DNA of 64,000 bases from Lancefieldella sp. Marseille-Q7238 (GTDB taxonomy: Bacteria; Actinomycetota; Coriobacteriia; Coriobacteriales; Atopobiaceae): the NCBI RefSeq assembly GCF_949152215.1, contig NZ_OX424407.1:1244530-1308529 (forward strand). The letters are read 5' to 3'. Shown in pieces: positions 60,802-64,000 of this stretch. How positions within the stretch are numbered: the first letter of the stretch is position 1; each line of letters opens with the position of its first letter. A program made the translations under genes and the position numbers. The notes beneath the pieces were generated by a model. That model saw only the letters and a program-made list of their open reading frames with translations, did not search any database and was not told the DNA's origin.

Positions 60802-61419
60802 TTAGATAATCCCGGCTTTGTCAAAATGCTTTTTTACGAGCTTGCTTGCGATGAGCGCGCCAATAGCTCCACCGGTAAGCGCAAGAGCGATGGTGAACAC
60901 AAAGAAGCCAGGCCCAAAAAGACTGGCGTATACTTGCGCGCGAGCTTCACCGTAATAGCTCTTTGTGACTTCAAGAGAATCCTGAAGATTAAAGACAAAG
61001 CTCAAAAACGGTGCGGCCATAGTGAGGTTAAAGAATACGTACGAGAGCATGTACATTTTTTTCGAGGTGTATTTTCCGAGATAGATGATAAGTTCAGCGA
61101 GGAGTGAGGCACCGATGACTACTGCCAGTGAATACCACGTTAGGTGCCCGGTTGCCAGAAGAAAAAGAATTCCTAGGATAAGTGCAGCACCAAATTTGCG
61201 AATCTTCATGACATAGAGCATATAGACTGTGCCGGCGACGGCGCCAACGGTGAGTGGTGCTATAAAGTACAGAATGGGAAGAATCATACCGGAACCCATG
61301 ACAACTATGAGCATAACCATGATGTAGAGAGCGCAGAATGCACCTGCATAGATGAGATCTTTTGTATTGAGCTTTTTACTGCTTTTACCGGCGCTCTGAA
61401 CATGAACCTTATTTTCCAC
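60802..61419 (-). CDS. MptD-like ECF S component (Trep_Strep family)
   Basis: A 205-residue membrane protein with six helices, resembling the MptD/Trep_Strep family of putative ECF substrate-binding subunits (LNTKDLIYAGAFCALYIMVMLIV at the start). It is the first gene of the operon and should define the substrate. MptD-type modules are often linked to siderophore-like ABC pairs, which supports metal chelate uptake. The substrate is not known. A good promoter lies upstream at 61499-61527. Confidence 0.82.
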   Translation of the reverse strand: MENKVHVQSAGKSSKKLNTKDLIYAGAFCALYIMVMLIVVMGSGMILPILYFIAPLTVGAVAGTVYMLYVMKIRKFGAALILGILFLLATGHLTWYSLAVVIGASLLAELIIYLGKYTSKKMYMLSYVFFNLTMAAPFLSFVFNLQDSLEVTKSYYGEARAQVYASLFGPGFFVFTIALALTGGAIGALIASKLVKKHFDKAGII

Positions 61420-61476
61420 GACAGCTCCTTTTTTGCTGTAAACACCTACCCTGCACTTTGCTGAGTAAGAGTTTAC

Positions 61477-61527
61477 ATTAGCTAACTAATATAATTAAAC
61501 AATAGATATTCAACGGAGACCTGTCAA
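61477..61527 (-). promoter_or_regulatory. Promoter and palindromic operator of the ECF/ABC operon
   Basis: On the minus strand TTGACA (61522-61527) and TATTGT (61499-61504) are separated by exactly 17 bp, a good sigma-70-type promoter with a start near 61492. Immediately downstream, ATTAG-CTAA-CTAAT (61477-61490) is a palindrome covering the first transcribed bases, a likely repressor site. Its TTAG/CTAA arms recall DtxR-family metal-regulator boxes; assignment is tentative. Confidence 0.6.
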
Positions 61528-61643
61528 CGTTCAAAATGCAGCCTATTGTCATGTCGCATAGTTGTATAGTTGTTTCTGCCGACGACCTTATATCTGGTAA
61601 CCTCAGTACGATATCTTTTATTGCAAGATGAAGGAGCAATTAG

Positions 61644-62732
61644 ATGCATCGTCTTGGAATCTCAGTTTATCCTGAGCACTCAACTCCTGAAGCTGATGAA
61701 GCGTATATGAAGCTTGCTGCCGAGTATGGTTTCTCGCGTATTTTTACCTGTCTGCTCTCAGTCAAAAAAACGCGTGAAGAAACGCTCGAAGAATTTAGCG
61801 CATTTATGAGAAAAGCGCATGAATATGGATTTAAGGTTGCCGTTGATACCAATCCTCTTGTCTTTGAGCATCTTGGGGCCTCAGCAATGGAGATAAAACC
61901 CTTTGCTGATATGGGTGTAGATATCATCCGACTCGACGGACATTTGGGAGATAGAGAGGACATTGCCCTGACTCGAAATCCGTATGGAATATCAATTGAG
62001 TTCAACGCAAGTTCCACGCTTGCTTTGGACGTTCTTATCGAGCGCGGTGCTTCTCGTCACAATATGTGCGTATGCCATAATTTCTATCCTGAGAGATATA
62101 CTGGCCTCAGTGAGCAACGCTTCATCGAATTCTCAAAGCGATATTTTGATTTGGGACTTCCGTCTGCAGCCTTTGTTTCAAGTAGACACACAGAGACGTT
62201 TGGACCATGGCCTGTCTATAACGGTCTTCCTACCTGTGAAGCTGATCGCATCCGTCCCATTGACCTGCAGGCCCGTCACCTCATAGCTACCGGGATGATC
62301 GACGACGTAATCATCGGTAACTGTTTTGCTTCTCTTGAAGAGATTAAAGCGCTCGCTGCAATGGACGTTACAAAAACGACGTTTCATATCAAATTCAATG
62401 AAGGCACAACAGATGTCGAAAAGAATCTCCTCTGGCAGTTTGTCCATGTGACACGCGACGATGCATCGGAGTATTTTCTCCGCTCATCGGTTCCCAGAAT
62501 GTATGGATATTCCACTCCCATTCCGCCGCGTCAGATAAGAGGTGGTATTCACAGGGGAGATGTTCTTGTCGTTAACAGTAACCTCGAACATTATCTTGGC
62601 GAGATCGAAGTTGCCTTGCGAGACTTTGAAGATGACGGCACGCGTAACATTGTGGCCCGGATACCTTTGGAAGAGCAATTCCTTCTCGATTACGTTAAGC
62701 CCGAATATCCGTTCGGATTTATTCGAGAATAA
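61644..62732 (+). CDS. mupG: MupG-like 6-phospho-N-acetylmuramidase (DUF871 family)
   Basis: A 362-residue TIM-barrel protein followed by a small C-terminal domain. Motifs include LGISVYPEHSTPEADEAYM, DIIRLDGHLG, CHNFYPERYTGLSEQRF and GPWPVYNGLPTCEADR. MupG cleaves MurNAc-6-phosphate-GlcNAc imported during peptidoglycan recycling, in the cytoplasm. It is transcribed away from the ECF operon and is not obviously part of it. ATG 61644 has AAGGAG upstream. Confidence 0.85.
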   Translation: MHRLGISVYPEHSTPEADEAYMKLAAEYGFSRIFTCLLSVKKTREETLEEFSAFMRKAHEYGFKVAVDTNPLVFEHLGASAMEIKPFADMGVDIIRLDGHLGDREDIALTRNPYGISIEFNASSTLALDVLIERGASRHNMCVCHNFYPERYTGLSEQRFIEFSKRYFDLGLPSAAFVSSRHTETFGPWPVYNGLPTCEADRIRPIDLQARHLIATGMIDDVIIGNCFASLEEIKALAAMDVTKTTFHIKFNEGTTDVEKNLLWQFVHVTRDDASEYFLRSSVPRMYGYSTPIPPRQIRGGIHRGDVLVVNSNLEHYLGEIEVALRDFEDDGTRNIVARIPLEEQFLLDYVKPEYPFGFIRE

Positions 62733-62896
62733 CTTTGTTCGGAAAGATGCGCTGTTTGAGCTTCTTAGAGATAATCGGTGTTTCTTTATGTGCATGCGTA
62801 TTTTGCGAACCTACGTTAGGGGCGTTTAAGCTAAAATAACAAGCAGACTAGGCGTTACAGTCACAAGGATAGGTTCTGTCAACAGGAGAAAAAGCG

Positions 62897-63958
62897 ATGG
62901 CTGCTCTGAAAAACGTGCAGCAGAAGCATGGCTATGAAGCTCATCATGTTCGAAATATCATTTTGAGCATAGGCTGTGTTGCGCTTCTGTGCATGTTATT
63001 TATTCTGGGTTTGTCCGTGGGACGTATGAGCATTGCCCCGGGAGACGTAGCAGGCATTTTGTCTCAGAAGTTTTTTGGAACCGGGGGCTCATGGTCTCAG
63101 GCAGCAACTAATGTAGTTATAGATATTCGGCTTCCACGCGTGGTTGCTGCGCTTTTAGTGGGAGCGGCGCTTTCTATTTCCGGTGCGTCATATCAGGGAC
63201 TTTTTAAGAACCCCATGGTATCACCTGATATTCTTGGCGCCAGTGCGGGAGCTTCATTTGGTGCGGCGCTGGCGCTGCTTTTCGATGGTTCAAATAGGGT
63301 GGTGCAACTTTGCGCCTTTGGTATGGGATTTATCGCGGTGATGTTGACCTACCTGAGCGCGCGTCGCATTGGACGGGGTTCCAATCAGATTTTGCTGCTT
63401 GTGCTCTGTGGTCTCATCGTAGGTACTCTTTTTCAGGCCTTTGTTTCCGTTATCAAGTACACTGCCGATCCCATGTCAAAGCTGCCGGAAATTACCTATT
63501 GGCTGATGGGCAGCATCGCCAAAGTGATATGGAATGACCTTGCAATCTATATGATTCCCTTTGTGGTGGGCGTGCTGCCAATTCTGGCGTTGCGCTGGAG
63601 ACTCAATATCTTGTCCTTCGGCGATACGGAAGCCGAGTCCCTTGGCATCAATGTCAGCCTTATGCGCGGTATCTATATTTTCTGCGCGACGCTTCTAACT
63701 TCGGCAGTCGTTTCGATTGCAGGAGTTGTGGGCTGGGTTGGTCTTATCATTCCTCATCTCGTCCGCTTTATCTTTGGTCCTGATAACCGTGTGGTGCTTC
63801 CACTGTCGTTAGTTGTTGGGGCTGCTTTTATGATTCTTGTGGATATGGCGTGTCGTACGCTTTTGGCTTCTGAAATTCCCTTAGGCATTCTGACGTCTAT
63901 CATCGGTGCCCCATTCTTCTTTGCAATCCTCCTTCAGACGCAAAGGGGGCAACGCTGA
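62897..63958 (+). CDS. FecCD-family iron(III)-siderophore ABC permease
   Basis: A 353-residue permease with about ten membrane helices and the FecCD signatures LPRVVAALLVGAALSISGASYQGLFKNPMVSPDILGASAGA and VVGWVGLIIPHLVRFIFGPDNR. It imports iron chelates or cobalamin with a binding protein not in this window. ATG 62897 follows AGGAGA. The following ATPase gene starts within its stop codon (ATGA). Confidence 0.92.
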   Translation: MAALKNVQQKHGYEAHHVRNIILSIGCVALLCMLFILGLSVGRMSIAPGDVAGILSQKFFGTGGSWSQAATNVVIDIRLPRVVAALLVGAALSISGASYQGLFKNPMVSPDILGASAGASFGAALALLFDGSNRVVQLCAFGMGFIAVMLTYLSARRIGRGSNQILLLVLCGLIVGTLFQAFVSVIKYTADPMSKLPEITYWLMGSIAKVIWNDLAIYMIPFVVGVLPILALRWRLNILSFGDTEAESLGINVSLMRGIYIFCATLLTSAVVSIAGVVGWVGLIIPHLVRFIFGPDNRVVLPLSLVVGAAFMILVDMACRTLLASEIPLGILTSIIGAPFFFAILLQTQRGQR

Positions 63959-64000
63959 TGAGCGAGAAGAACGTGTTGTTGCAAGCAACCAATATCACCT
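63958..64000 (+). CDS. ABC ATPase of the iron-uptake operon, N-terminus only
   Basis: ATG 63958 overlaps the permease stop codon in ATGA. The 14 visible residues (SEKNVLLQATNIT) are a usual start for a FecE/FhuC-type ATPase. The rest lies outside the window. Confidence 0.65.
   Translation, partial: MSEKNVLLQATNIT

Overview
The window looks like a chromosome segment of a mid-GC Gram-positive anaerobe. My best inference is Coriobacteriia, probably an Atopobium/Lancefieldella/Olsenella-like member of the Atopobiaceae. The reasons are the CD1871A/polyferredoxin/TlpA redox cluster, VaFE- and InlB-type surface protein pieces, ECF-type transport, lipoproteins, a sortase-like C-terminus and strong GGAGG-type ribosome binding sites. 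The genus is not proven by the sequence alone.

Bases 1-4014 hold an extracytoplasmic redox cluster (CD1871A peptide, membrane polyferredoxin, TlpA-like lipoprotein) followed by an overlapping two-component system. Bases 4017-11604 form a complete sucrose/fructan locus on the minus strand: PTS EIIBCA, fructokinase, two GH32 enzymes and a LacI-type repressor, with three matching operators. Peptidase T, a membrane protein and two HAD phosphatases follow (11.8-15.7 kb). Next come a repeat-rich spacer and a 1352-residue secreted surface protein, ending at an initiator tRNA-Met gene at 20.56-20.63 kb.

From the tRNA to about 42.7 kb lies an accessory island, patchy in GC and rich in decay. It contains an excisionase-like gene, an unrecognised AT-rich cargo gene between two related gene copies, a VaFE adhesin remnant, and an unrecognised two-gene unit with a glycine-rich membrane segment. 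It also has a decayed mobilization module (oriT-like inverted repeat, mobC, relaxase), a PaeR7I/XhoI-like restriction-modification pair, a three-gene ABC-3C defence system, an IS200 element, an AbiE toxin-antitoxin pair with a broken toxin, and a fused PARG-type plus DraG-type ADP-ribose hydrolase. It ends with remnants of an integrase and of a type I specificity subunit. It reads as a layered defence island.

From 42.8 kb to the end the sequence looks like core genome again: a Tat lipoprotein; a PerR/Fur-like regulator with Dps under a striking nested palindrome; a damaged HigBA pair; a Zn/Cd-type P-ATPase; trmB, yfbR and Mn-dependent pyrophosphatase; a MORN protein with an acyltransferase; and glycerate kinase. 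After these come an ECF/ABC module (MptD-like S component, T component, a 1112-residue protein with three ABC ATPase domains, and its ABC partner), a MupG-like gene and the start of a FecCD-type iron uptake operon. The last two transport loci suggest metal or metallophore acquisition, which fits the neighbouring iron and oxidative-stress genes.
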